Made by a program: the position numbers and the translations under genes
Notes under the pieces: generated by a model
Seen by the model: the letters and a program-made list of their open reading frames with translations, nothing else
The model's database searches: none
What the model was told of the DNA's origin: nothing
Shown: positions 25,947-34,479 of the stretch, piece after piece
How the letters are laid out: each line of letters starts with the position of its first letter
How positions within the stretch are numbered: the stretch's first letter is position 1
DNA from: DATFVA01 sp963832355
Lineage (GTDB): Bacteria > Bacteroidota > Ignavibacteria > Ignavibacteriales > Ignavibacteriaceae
Reading direction: 5' to 3'
DNA length: 64,000 nucleotides
NCBI GenBank assembly: GCA_963832355.1
Contig: CAWHTX010000003.1
Location: 372,001-436,000 of the forward strand

Positions 25947-27686
25947 ATGGCAAAAAAAGGGCTCACAATATTTCTCTCAGCATTTTTATTAGTTTTCCTA
26001 TTATCCGGCAGGCAGAACATTTACTGTCAGAATTTAGGTTCTGCAGCCCGCATAAACATTAACCACATCGATCTGCCTTTTAATAACCAGGGAAACATTG
26101 CGGGTGTACTAGTTCCTGATGGGGGGCAGCCAAGTGGTTATTTTGAAGGTCACGAGTTTTTATTTACGGCAGATATTATTTTAAGCGGATTTACGAATGA
26201 CAGCATGTGGGCAAGTGAAACAGGATATCCTATATTTCAGGCCTATCAGCCAGGAACTGTAGGAATGTCACCTGATGATACCCTGGCCTCAATATACCGG
26301 GTCGGGGCGGACGATACTCCATTCGGGACCAGCTGGCAGGGCTGGAAAGATGCCGTTGAGTTAGGTGCTGATTTTTATGACGGCAACAATGATGGAATAT
26401 ATGAGCCTGTTGATTTGAATAACAACGGGACCTGGGATCCGAATGAAGATAAACCTGATATGCCGGGTGATGAGAGCTTCTGGTGTGTTTACAATGACGG
26501 TGTTCCGGTCAGTGAAAGAAGATATTGGATATCCGAACCGCAGGGTATTGAAGTCAGACAGACAATATTCGGGTTTGCCACTGCCGGCGTTCTGGACAGT
26601 GCTGTTTTTGTAAGATACAGAATCAAAAATACCGGCCTGCTGGCAGATACGCTTAAAAACGTGTACTTCGGACATTTTGCTGATGCTGATATAGGAGAGG
26701 TACGAGGATTTGCAATGAATCTAGTCGGATGTGACACTATCAGAAATGCTGCCTATACTTATTTGAGTACTCCAAGTCCCGAGGACTGGGGAGTAAATCC
26801 GCCAAGTTTCCTTACAGATATATTAACGGGGCCGCTATCATATATTCCGGGAACGTCCTTCGAAGATTTAAATGGCAATGATTTTTATGATGAAGGTATC
26901 GATATACCGCTCGATACAGCCCGCAGCTTCAGAGGACCATTAGGAATAAGAATTTCCCCCGGAGCGTTAAATCTAAATATGTCCACGTCGGTGATTCTTG
27001 TCCATGGTGCTGCATGGCTTAGCGATCCATCAAATATTACCGACGCAAGAAATTATCAGCTGGGTTTAACTCAAAGGGGTGAAGTGGTTAATCCCTGCAC
27101 CTGGCCTTACTCACAAGTATCGGGAGGAATACCTTGCGATGAAATTAATCCTTATTACTGGTGTTCCGGGAACCCGGTTAGTTCAATGGGCTGGACCTAT
27201 ACGCTAAGTGCTGATATCAGAGATATTCAATCAACCGGTCCTTTTACTCTCGTTAAAAATAACGAGGTTGAGATTCTGATGGCCTTTATTGTGGGACGAG
27301 GGGACTCTGCACTTGGTTCAGTAACTGTAGCAAAGGAAATGTCAGATGAGGTCCAGAGTTTTTATGAAAATAATTTCGGCTATCCGTTTGACTTAAACGG
27401 CAGTCATGGACCGGATCTGGGTCCTGATTTCAAACTTTTCCAGAACTACCCCAATCCATTCAATTCAACCGCCCGGATCAGGTATTCGATTCCTGAGGAT
27501 GGCTTTGTAACCATAGAAGTTTTTAATGTTCTGGGGCAAAAGGTTAGTACTATCCTGAATAAATTTCAGAAAGCAAATCAGTATGAAGTTAATTTTAACG
27601 GCACTTCACTGGCAAGCGGTATATACATTTACAGGATGAGAGTAAACAATTTTGTAACAAGTAAAAAAATGGTTTTTATCAAATAG
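25947..27686 (+). CDS. T9SS-exported protein, paralogue A
   Basis: 579 residues. Signal peptide ends IYCQN; the C-terminus (QNYPNPFNSTARIRYSI... SGIYIYRMRVNNFVTSKKMVFIK) is a type A sorting domain. The body (residues ~30-480) is shared in order and sequence with the product of 29545-31284 (for example EHEFLF-like GHEFLF, ADFYDGN(N/G)DG, DLNNNGTWDPNEDKPD, EAFWCVYNDGVP-like), so the two are recent duplicates. DxNxDG loops suggest calcium binding. No enzyme motif recognised. A convergent terminator follows. Confidence 0.85.
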   Translation: MAKKGLTIFLSAFLLVFLLSGRQNIYCQNLGSAARININHIDLPFNNQGNIAGVLVPDGGQPSGYFEGHEFLFTADIILSGFTNDSMWASETGYPIFQAYQPGTVGMSPDDTLASIYRVGADDTPFGTSWQGWKDAVELGADFYDGNNDGIYEPVDLNNNGTWDPNEDKPDMPGDESFWCVYNDGVPVSERRYWISEPQGIEVRQTIFGFATAGVLDSAVFVRYRIKNTGLLADTLKNVYFGHFADADIGEVRGFAMNLVGCDTIRNAAYTYLSTPSPEDWGVNPPSFLTDILTGPLSYIPGTSFEDLNGNDFYDEGIDIPLDTARSFRGPLGIRISPGALNLNMSTSVILVHGAAWLSDPSNITDARNYQLGLTQRGEVVNPCTWPYSQVSGGIPCDEINPYYWCSGNPVSSMGWTYTLSADIRDIQSTGPFTLVKNNEVEILMAFIVGRGDSALGSVTVAKEMSDEVQSFYENNFGYPFDLNGSHGPDLGPDFKLFQNYPNPFNSTARIRYSIPEDGFVTIEVFNVLGQKVSTILNKFQKANQYEVNFNGTSLASGIYIYRMRVNNFVTSKKMVFIK

Positions 27687-27754
27687 TATCAAATGACCAG
27701 AGGAGAAGCTAAGTAGTTATAAATAAATAAGTTAAATAAGAACAAATCTTAAAA

Positions 27755-27780
27755 GGGAGACGAGATAAAACTCGTTTCCC
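27755..27780. terminator. Bidirectional terminator between convergent genes
   Basis: GGGAGACGAG (27755-27764) pairs with CTCGTTTCCC (27771-27780), 10 bp with one G-T, loop ATAAAA. It lies between the stop of paralogue A (+) and the stop of the second DUF1670 gene (-). Confidence 0.65.
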
Positions 27781-27808
27781 TGGATTTAAGCAATAGTTTT
27801 AATAAAAA

Positions 27809-28627
27809 TTAAGCATTTTCATCGTTCTTTGACAAGTTGTTTTTCAATTTAGCCGGCAAAAGGTCAATATACTGCTGGACGACACGCTTTGAGAGCCTGG
27901 ATAAAGTAGCAATCTTATCGGGGTCTTTTATGTCGTGCTGCCAGAGTATCTCAACGCGGTGGTAGTCCTTGATGTAGCGGTCAACAGCCTCTTTTGAGTG
28001 GTTAGTCTTAAGAGCTATATCAGGTGTAAGGTAGCCCTGAAGGTAAAGAGTAATAATCTCCCTCTTATGGGTAATAGCACCTGAGAGATCGTGGATATTA
28101 CCACGGGTAGGAAGAAGGTGTCCTTCTTTCTGTATCTCCTGAACATACTGACTGACTACAGCATCACAGACACCAAGAAGTATGGCTAGGTCAAGCTGGG
28201 TAAGCAGAGCCCCCTGGTCGAAGGCCTGGTCAATCCATCTCTTAAGCCTGTTTTTACGAAGTGTCCTGGAATCGAAGCCCTGGGAGATATGAGCGATATC
28301 CTGATCATTGATGAAAGAGAGTACCACAGGCTTAAGCCTGGTTGTTGCAATTGACTTACCTCTTTTAGGGAACTCATCTACAGGAACAGCCATCCAGACA
28401 AGCTGACCGTAGTTAATATGGTGAAGGTCATCATCGATGGATGAGACAAGGAAGAAGTGATCAATCAGCTGGAGGATATCACTGATAATAGCCCTGGCTG
28501 TAATCTCGCCCCTGTCGTATCCGTAGTTGTTCATAAACCTGTAGAGCAGGTGCTGCTCGAGAGATTTATCAGAGAGACGTCTGAACTTCTTAAGCTGAAT
28601 CTGTTCTTTAGTTAATGCTTTACTCAT
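27809..28627 (-). CDS. DUF1670 protein, second of a pair
   Basis: 272 residues from ATG 28627, which has AGGAGG 8 bases upstream; the frame is open further to 28744 but those residues overlap the partner gene. It shows two helix-turn-helix-like stretches (GALLTQLDLAILLGVCDAVVSQYVQEI and GYLTPDIALKTNHSKEAVDRYIKDYHRV), as its partner does, and matches the DUF1670 pattern. The 8-bp overlap with the upstream DUF1670 gene indicates translational coupling. No nuclease or transposase motif seen. Function unknown; DNA binding is inferred from the HTH pattern. Confidence 0.82.
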   Translation of the reverse strand: MSKALTKEQIQLKKFRRLSDKSLEQHLLYRFMNNYGYDRGEITARAIISDILQLIDHFFLVSSIDDDLHHINYGQLVWMAVPVDEFPKRGKSIATTRLKPVVLSFINDQDIAHISQGFDSRTLRKNRLKRWIDQAFDQGALLTQLDLAILLGVCDAVVSQYVQEIQKEGHLLPTRGNIHDLSGAITHKREIITLYLQGYLTPDIALKTNHSKEAVDRYIKDYHRVEILWQHDIKDPDKIATLSRLSKRVVQQYIDLLPAKLKNNLSKNDENA

Positions 28628-29465
28628 TTGTTTTGCCTCCTCTGCCCTTTGAAAGACGGGATTTTTTTTTAGCCTTATCATCAGCTGCCTGAGGAGAGAT
28701 AAGCTCAAGGAGCCTTTGGTTATCAAGCTTATCATAGATCTCATAGAGCTGGATATACTCCCTTACCAGGCGATCTGATTTTTGGGCAATGAGCCTGATC
28801 TGCTGAGGGGAGAAATTTTGTCTAAAGAGGGTAGCAACCTGGATAAAATCAGAAAGGTAGCGCTTAACGGAGGTCTCTGAATGATTGGTCTTAAGCTCTA
28901 TATCTGTGAAGGAATAGCCCTTAAAATAAAGGTCCAGGATGACGGATTTATGAGAAAGCCCGGGTCCCATATCAAGCTTAGTTCCTCTTGTCATAATAAA
29001 CTTTCCTTCCTTACGGAGGAAGAATACATCACGCTTAACAGTAGCAGGAGAGGTGGTAAGCAGAAGGGCAAGATCTTCATAGGTAAGCAGTGCACCCTGA
29101 TCATAGGCCTGACGGGTCAGGCGCTCAATACGGTGGCGTCTCATCCCGGCAAGACCGTAATCAGCAAGAACCTCGAAGTCAGTGCTTATGTCCATTAGCT
29201 TAAGACGGCAGGTAACCTTGCGGGTAAGCCTTATGTGTTTGCCGGCCGGCTCAGTTGAACTAACAGCTTCATAGGAGACCTCACCGGAGGAAAGAGAGAT
29301 ATTGGAATGTTCCTGAAAATAAATAGAGACCTGTTTATAAAAAGCTTCAGCAATGATGGGAGTGAGGTTAAAATCCTGAGCAAGTTTTTGGATGATTGCG
29401 TTGCGGGCGTTTTTAGACTCAAGACGCTTAAGCCCGTAAGCGTCATTATCCTGAATTTTATCCAT
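28620..29465 (-). CDS. DUF1670 protein, first of a pair
   Basis: 281 residues. ATG 29465 is preceded by AGGAGG. The N-terminal ~110 residues form a variable part (YGLKRLESKNARNAIIQKLAQDF...). Then GALLTYEDLALLLTTSPATVKRDVFFLRKEG and GYSFTDIELKTNHSETSVKRYLSDFIQV form two HTH-like units shared with its partner, with a shared middle (MTRGTKLDMGPGLSHKSVILDLYFKG). The C-terminal tail is very basic (KKKSRLSKGRGGK). The pair is oriented opposite to the flanking T9SS paralogues. Role unknown. Confidence 0.82.
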   Translation of the reverse strand: MDKIQDNDAYGLKRLESKNARNAIIQKLAQDFNLTPIIAEAFYKQVSIYFQEHSNISLSSGEVSYEAVSSTEPAGKHIRLTRKVTCRLKLMDISTDFEVLADYGLAGMRRHRIERLTRQAYDQGALLTYEDLALLLTTSPATVKRDVFFLRKEGKFIMTRGTKLDMGPGLSHKSVILDLYFKGYSFTDIELKTNHSETSVKRYLSDFIQVATLFRQNFSPQQIRLIAQKSDRLVREYIQLYEIYDKLDNQRLLELISPQAADDKAKKKSRLSKGRGGKTNE

Positions 29466-29541
29466 AGGAGACCTCCTAATCTGTTATGTAAAGATAGTCT
29501 CCTGTGGTCATATGACCTAAACTTTAAATAAAAGGGAGGAA
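29466..29541. promoter_or_regulatory. Divergent control region with palindrome
   Basis: This short gap holds the start signals of the DUF1670 pair (-) and of T9SS paralogue B (+). It contains inverted repeats AGGAGAC (29466-29472) and GTCTCCT (29497-29503), and a perfect 12-bp palindrome GGTCATATGACC at 29506-29517. These could be an operator for the HTH-containing DUF1670 proteins or an element end; inference only. Confidence 0.45.
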
Positions 29542-29544
29542 TTG

Positions 29545-31284
29545 GTGAGTAACAGGAATACTAAATATTTTTTAACAGTGTTATCAGTCATCTTGCTTTT
29601 CGGCTGCCCGAATATTCACAGTCAGAATGTGGGACCGGTCGCGCGTATGAATGTTAACAATATTGATCTGCCACTAAACAATAAGGGAGTTATTGCCGAA
29701 GTACAAGTACCTGGCGGCGGGCATTCAAACGGTTATTTTGAGAACCATGAGTTTTTATTTTCGGCCGGATTCTGGCTTAGCGGATATACGAATGACAGCT
29801 TGTGGGCTAACGGCGTTGCTTCCTCAGCGCTGGTTCAAGATTACCAGCCGGGAACCGTCGGAATGGATCCCGGAGATCCTCAGGCTTCGCTTTATAAGGT
29901 GAATGCACAGGACCCACCATTCGGACAAAGCTGGCAAGACTGGAGTGATGCTGTTAGTCTTGGTGCTGACTTTTATGACGGAAACGGCGACGGATTATAC
30001 AACCCGGTAGATTTAAATAATAACGGTGTTTGGGATCCCGATGAGGACAAACCAGATATTATTGGAGATGAGGCTTTCTGGTGTGTTTATAATGATGGAG
30101 TTCCCGTCAATCAGAGAAGATGGCTCGGTGAGCCGCAGGGAATTGAAATAAGACAGACAATTTTCGCCTTCGCTTCACCCTTACCCGCCCCGGGAAATGT
30201 AGTATTCGTGAGATACAGAATAAAAAATACCGGGATGGTCGCAGACACTTTGGAGGATGTGTATTTCAGCTATTGGGGAGATGCTGACATTGGGGAAGTT
30301 AGCGGATACAGCCAGAATTTAGTAGGCTGCGATACTCTTAGGAATGCTGCTTATACCTACCTCAAAAATCCAAGTCCGGGCGACTGGGGTGATAACCCTC
30401 CCTGCTTTTTAACTGATCTGCTAACAGGACCAATGACTTACATACCCGGAGTATCTTTTGACGACGTAAATAACAATAATGTCTATGATGAAGGTATTGA
30501 TATACCTCTTGATACAGCTTACAGTTACCGGGGACCTCTGGGTGTCCCAATTTACCCCGGGGCAGCGAATCAGAAGATGACATCCGCAGAATACATCATA
30601 AATAGTGACCCGGTATTGAGGGACCCGGATAATGAATTGCAAGCCAGGAATCAGATGCTGGGTTTAATGAGTACAGGTGAAATTGTAGATCCCTGCAACT
30701 GGACATACGGCCAGGTAATAGGTGGAGTACCATGCGATGAGGTTAATCCTTATTACTGGTGTTCAGGTGATCCTGTTCAGCAAATCGGCTGGATTTCAAC
30801 AGTCTCAAATGACGTAAGGAACTTGCAGACCTCCGGTCCTTTCCAACTGGTTAAAAACAAAGAAATAGAAGTGCTGGTAGCATATGAAATAGGCAGGGGC
30901 ACTTCAGCGCTCAATTCTATTACTGTTGTCAAAGGTATTTCAGATGAAATACAATCCCTCTACGAAAACAATTTCGGTTATCCATACGTGGTGGGTATTA
31001 AGGATTTACAGGATATCAAACTTGATTTTTCACTTTCACAGAATTACCCGAATCCTTTTAACCCCACAACAACAATAAACTACCAGATCCAGGAGAACGG
31101 CTTTGTTTCCCTGAAAATTTACGACATACTCGGAAAAGAAGTGGCAGTGCTTGTTAATGAAGAAAAACCTGCCGGCAGCTACAAGATAAAATTTGATGGA
31201 AGCAGGCTGCCGAGCGGAGTTTATATATACAAAATGACCGCAGGAAATCATTCTTCAGCAAAGAAACTGATTTTACTGAAATAA
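29545..31284 (+). CDS. T9SS-exported protein, paralogue B
   Basis: About 579 residues. GTG 29545 is five bases after GGGAGG and is preferred over TTG 29542. Signal peptide with a possible lipobox (LLFGC), mature protein from NVGPVARMNVNNIDLPLNNKG. Same domain order as paralogue A, including ADFYDGNGDGLY, DLNNNGVWDPDEDKPD and GVPCDEVNPYYWCSGDP, and a sorting domain from NYPNPFNPTTTINYQI to SAKKLILLK. The two copies are separated only by the DUF1670 pair. Function unknown. Confidence 0.85.
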   Translation: MSNRNTKYFLTVLSVILLFGCPNIHSQNVGPVARMNVNNIDLPLNNKGVIAEVQVPGGGHSNGYFENHEFLFSAGFWLSGYTNDSLWANGVASSALVQDYQPGTVGMDPGDPQASLYKVNAQDPPFGQSWQDWSDAVSLGADFYDGNGDGLYNPVDLNNNGVWDPDEDKPDIIGDEAFWCVYNDGVPVNQRRWLGEPQGIEIRQTIFAFASPLPAPGNVVFVRYRIKNTGMVADTLEDVYFSYWGDADIGEVSGYSQNLVGCDTLRNAAYTYLKNPSPGDWGDNPPCFLTDLLTGPMTYIPGVSFDDVNNNNVYDEGIDIPLDTAYSYRGPLGVPIYPGAANQKMTSAEYIINSDPVLRDPDNELQARNQMLGLMSTGEIVDPCNWTYGQVIGGVPCDEVNPYYWCSGDPVQQIGWISTVSNDVRNLQTSGPFQLVKNKEIEVLVAYEIGRGTSALNSITVVKGISDEIQSLYENNFGYPYVVGIKDLQDIKLDFSLSQNYPNPFNPTTTINYQIQENGFVSLKIYDILGKEVAVLVNEEKPAGSYKIKFDGSRLPSGVYIYKMTAGNHSSAKKLILLK

Positions 31285-31405
31285 GTGAGTTAAAATCCCG
31301 GGAATTGCATTCCGATAAAAGAAATCTGCCGGTTAATCTGTTCGAGACCAGCTGGAGATACTGCCGAAAACAGCCGTTTTCTCCGGCTAAACAGTACAAA
31401 AAGGC

Positions 31406-31434
31406 TTGACAAAAAGCAGAATTGGTCTTATGTT
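31406..31434 (+). promoter_or_regulatory. Probable tRNA-Asn promoter
   Basis: TTGACA (31406-31411) and TATGTT (31429-31434) are separated by 17 bp, close to the sigma-70 consensus, about 65 bp upstream of the tRNA. A perfect 9-bp hairpin (31437-31457) follows immediately and would lie at the transcript start. Confidence 0.6.
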
Positions 31435-31500
31435 TGAATTCCTTTTTTAAAGGAATTGCTCAAAAATTGTGTTAAAATCCCGGCCAAAACCGGGCAAAAT

Positions 31501-31575
31501 TCCGCGATAGCTCAATGGTGGAGCATCCGGCTGTTAACCGGAGGGTTGCAGGTTCGAGTCCTGCTCGCGGAGCCA
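31501..31575 (+). tRNA. tRNA-Asn (anticodon GTT)
   Basis: Full cloverleaf: acceptor TCCGCGA / TCGCGGA, D stem GCTC/GAGC, anticodon stem TCCGG/CCGGA with loop CTGTTAA (anticodon GTT), T stem GCAGG/CCTGC with loop TTCGAGT. Discriminator G at 31572 and an encoded CCA at 31573-31575. Its 3' end (31563-31576) is repeated at 37151-37164. Confidence 0.96.
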
Positions 31576-31576
31576 A
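31563..31576 (+). repeat. tRNA 3'-end direct repeat, left copy
   Basis: GCTCGCGGAGCCAA forms the 3' part of the tRNA-Asn acceptor arm plus CCA. An identical copy is at 37151-37164; the pair could be attachment sites of an integrated element. Confidence 0.5.
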
Positions 31577-31578
31577 TC

Positions 31579-31606
31579 AAGCCCTTATGATTTAAGGGCT
31601 TTTTTA
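31579..31606 (+). terminator. Rho-independent terminator of tRNA-Asn
   Basis: AAGCCCTTA (31579-31587) pairs with TAAGGGCTT (31593-31601), five-base loop, then six or more T. Confidence 0.85.
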
Positions 31607-31632
31607 TTACTAAGAATCTGGTGGGGGATAAA

Positions 31633-31734
31633 ATGGGTTGCCGGTTATACATTCTCAAATTCAAATCAGCTGATAAATATTATATAGGTATTTCTCAAAA
31701 TCCTGAAAGATGAATCTGCTATTACAATACTTAG
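31633..31734 (+). pseudogene. Decayed GIY-YIG nuclease gene
   Basis: From ATG 31633 (GGGGGA upstream) the frame reads MGCRLYILKFKSADKYYIGI and SQNPER, then a TGA at 31711 followed by ICYYNT and TAG at 31732. YIL...YYIGIS.NPER matches the GIY-YIG domain start, and the codons after the TGA resemble the next conserved R-L-x-x-HN segment. So this is the N-terminal remnant of a GIY-YIG endonuclease with a stop and a 3' truncation. It lies just after the tRNA terminator, inside the interval bounded by the tRNA 3' repeats. Confidence 0.65.
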
Positions 31735-31742
31735 CTAGACAT

Positions 31743-32363
31743 TTACCTCAGAAGCAGCATTTTCTTTGTACTTACATACTTGTCTGCTGTTAACCTGTAT
31801 ATGTACATTCCGCTCGCGTACCTGTTTGCGTTAAACTTTACTTCTCTGTATCCTGCATCCTGTTTCTCATTTATTAGTGTGGCGACTTCACTTCCAAGCG
31901 CATCATATATTTTTAATGTAACATTTGCGGCGGCTGGTAACTGGTATTGTATTGTTGTGCTCGGATTAAACGGATTAGGGAAATTCTGTTCAAGCTTGAA
32001 TTCCCTTGGTGCAAGAAAATTAAATACAAAGGTTTTCATCATCATTATTCCGTTTGCATCCCCTATAGAAAACTCTATTGAGTCTTTCGTATTTACAGGT
32101 GCGTTCCGTTTTACTTCAAATCTGAAAGTTGCTTCTTTTTCTTTAGCTGCTTCAATAAGCGAAATTGTATCTGCTTCATTCTCAAATTTAAGAAAGGTGC
32201 TTTTTCTTAAAAGATTAACAACCACATTATCAGCATTATTCTTATCTGAGATATTTGCTACAGTTAGTTTTAACTGGTTGCCTTTTGTTCCCGGCTGTAA
32301 ATTATAAACTGTCTGTGCACCTGCAACAGCAATCAACAATAAAACGATTACAATTGTTTTCAT
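31743..32363 (-). CDS. Small T9SS-exported protein
   Basis: 206 residues. Signal peptide MKTIVIVLLLIAVAGAQ, a ~100-residue beta-rich body (LQPGTKGNQLKLTVANISDKNNADNVVVNLLRK...), then a sorting domain from NFPNPFNPSTTIQYQL to STKKMLLLR. The body resembles an Ig-like or cohesin-like exported domain without a named family. It ends the minus-strand trio that begins at 36735. Its gap to the next gene upstream is about 130 bp. Confidence 0.85.
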   Translation of the reverse strand: MKTIVIVLLLIAVAGAQTVYNLQPGTKGNQLKLTVANISDKNNADNVVVNLLRKSTFLKFENEADTISLIEAAKEKEATFRFEVKRNAPVNTKDSIEFSIGDANGIMMMKTFVFNFLAPREFKLEQNFPNPFNPSTTIQYQLPAAANVTLKIYDALGSEVATLINEKQDAGYREVKFNANRYASGMYIYRLTADKYVSTKKMLLLR

Positions 32364-32495
32364 TTTAAACCTCTTTTTTTGTGTTGTCCCAAAGGGACTT
32401 TAATTTCATTCACTTTCTTTCCTGCTATAAATATTTCGCTCCTCCAAAGGAATTCTTCGGACTACGCAGCTTTTTTCTTGCCGACTTAAAACAGC

Positions 32496-34463
32496 CTACT
32501 GCAGACTTAAAACAATTTGCACAATATTGTTAACCGAAAGGTCCTGCTGCACATCCTGGTGAACCGTACCAAGAGCAGCACGGAATGACAGGTTCGCAGG
32601 AAGCAGCTCTTTGGTAATTTCACCGTTCGAATTTGTTAAGCCGATTTCTCTCCACGCACCAGAGTAATATTTTACATCTGCGTTATTTACCGGCTGGTTC
32701 TGTTGATCCTTTACCTGTACAGTGCAGAGAACAGTTGAAAATGTCACTGTTGGATTAGTATTTAAATCCTGCTGCTTATCTGTAGAAACATATTCATAAG
32801 TCATTCTGAAACTGTAATTATTCGGCAGCAGCTCTTTATGAGCAACTCCGTTTAAAGTTGTACCAAAACTTCTCCACGCTCCTGCATAGTATTTAACAGT
32901 TCCTTCATCTATTAATTGTCCGGTGCTGTTTTCTAATTCTACCTGTGCGTTCACAGTGTGAAATGTATAAGTATTATTCTGCGCAGGTACATTGTTTACA
33001 GTTTGATTTGCGTACTCATAAAACATCCTTACACTTACATTTGGTTTTGTTGTTATTACAGTGAATGTCCCATCCCCGTTATCCACAGCATCCTTCCAGC
33101 TTGTATCATAGTATTTTACATTACTGGCTGGTATTTGTGTCCCACCGCTGTTTTGAAGGATTACGAGGAGGTTGGGATTTTGCTGCGGTTCCGGCAGCCT
33201 GTCTAAAATGTATTGTGCATTCCAGTGAAGAAACTTCCAGCCTTCAAGAGTTACAAATCGTGGATCAGGATTTAGCGAATCTGCATAAACAAAATCTACT
33301 GTGTCCTGGAATGATTTGATTTCTGATCTGCAAGCGAGTGAGTCTCCGTTTTGTAAGTTGGTTTTGGCGGAATGGAGGATGGATTGGAGTTCATTTTTAA
33401 ATTGTAAATCACCGAGCCAAATATAGAATGAAACTGTATCTAAAAGATTTGTAGCATAGTCAATATTTTCTAAAACAGTTGATGTTGAATCGAAAGGATA
33501 TGGTTTAAATGTATAAAGAAAAGATTCTATATCATAGGTATTAAAACCATTATTGATTAATTGTTCCATAAAATTAATGAAATAGGGGCTATAGTAACCA
33601 GGGTCTCCGTTATAAGATGGGTCACTATTATATGATGGCAAAAATAGCTCACGAATAGAATCTGTCTGCTCATTTTCCATTGCATATATAGTCCTATCCA
33701 TTTGTCCTTCTGGATCAAGCCTTCCTAAATCAACAAAATAATTAAAATAACGGTCCTCGCCAGTTGTAGTTCTAAATTTATCTTCTAAAATACTTATTGC
33801 ATAAGGTTTATCAATTGCTGCAAGAAGACTAGTGGCAGCCCAGATTTTAAGTCTTTCCGTTGAATCTTGAATTGTGTTAGTTAATAATTCTTTTACTTCA
33901 TTTGTATACCTGTCGTCCTTACCATATTCTGAAAGAAATCCATCAATATTTTGATCTAACCCCGTTAAATAACAACTCTTTATAAAATCAAAATAATCTA
34001 ATCTGCCAATATGGGATAATAACCTGACGGCAACAATTCTTTCTAATCTGTTTGGATGAAATCTTGCGACAGAATCCATTCCTTGTATTGCTGACTCTAT
34101 CCCTAAGAATCCTTTGATATATTGATCTGTAAAGTATCTATCCCAACTAATATCCAGAACCCTGAGAGAATCCCAACCACTTGATTTATGTGGATAGTTA
34201 TTCATATTGTCTATTAAAAATTGCCGTAGGTTAGCATCGTTTTTAAGCACAAGATACTCAGCGGCTGATTCATACTTATAATGAACCGAGTTTGAATCTT
34301 GAATCACTCCTTTAAGAAATTCTATTGTATCTACTCCATTTGGTATAAATTGAAGAGTATAAGGTTCATATATTGCCCAAAAACTATTGGGTTCCTTTAT
34401 TTCTTGTGCTAAGCTATGGACACTAATCAAGGAAATAATTATTAAAAATAATTTGTATTTCAT
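32496..34463 (-). CDS. Secreted protein with helical repeats and three KYYxGAWR-type repeats
   Basis: About 655 residues. ATG 34463 with GGAAGG upstream is preferred over the TTG at 34475. Signal peptide ends SLAQ. Residues ~30-270 look like HEAT-type helical repeats (RIVAVRLLSHIGRLDYFDFI; RLKIWAATSLLAAIDKPYAISIL). The C-terminal ~220 residues hold three related beta repeats: NVKYYDTSWKDAV, TVKYYAGAWRSFGTT..KELLPNNYSFR and DVKYYSGAWREIGLT..KELLPANLSFR, resembling carboxypeptidase-regulatory-like domains. No sorting domain. Five bases separate... the upstream gene's stop (34480) is 16 bp away, so they share a transcript. Function unknown. Confidence 0.75.
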   Translation of the reverse strand: MKYKLFLIIISLISVHSLAQEIKEPNSFWAIYEPYTLQFIPNGVDTIEFLKGVIQDSNSVHYKYESAAEYLVLKNDANLRQFLIDNMNNYPHKSSGWDSLRVLDISWDRYFTDQYIKGFLGIESAIQGMDSVARFHPNRLERIVAVRLLSHIGRLDYFDFIKSCYLTGLDQNIDGFLSEYGKDDRYTNEVKELLTNTIQDSTERLKIWAATSLLAAIDKPYAISILEDKFRTTTGEDRYFNYFVDLGRLDPEGQMDRTIYAMENEQTDSIRELFLPSYNSDPSYNGDPGYYSPYFINFMEQLINNGFNTYDIESFLYTFKPYPFDSTSTVLENIDYATNLLDTVSFYIWLGDLQFKNELQSILHSAKTNLQNGDSLACRSEIKSFQDTVDFVYADSLNPDPRFVTLEGWKFLHWNAQYILDRLPEPQQNPNLLVILQNSGGTQIPASNVKYYDTSWKDAVDNGDGTFTVITTKPNVSVRMFYEYANQTVNNVPAQNNTYTFHTVNAQVELENSTGQLIDEGTVKYYAGAWRSFGTTLNGVAHKELLPNNYSFRMTYEYVSTDKQQDLNTNPTVTFSTVLCTVQVKDQQNQPVNNADVKYYSGAWREIGLTNSNGEITKELLPANLSFRAALGTVHQDVQQDLSVNNIVQIVLSLQ

Positions 34464-34479
34464 AATACCTTCCAAAAGA

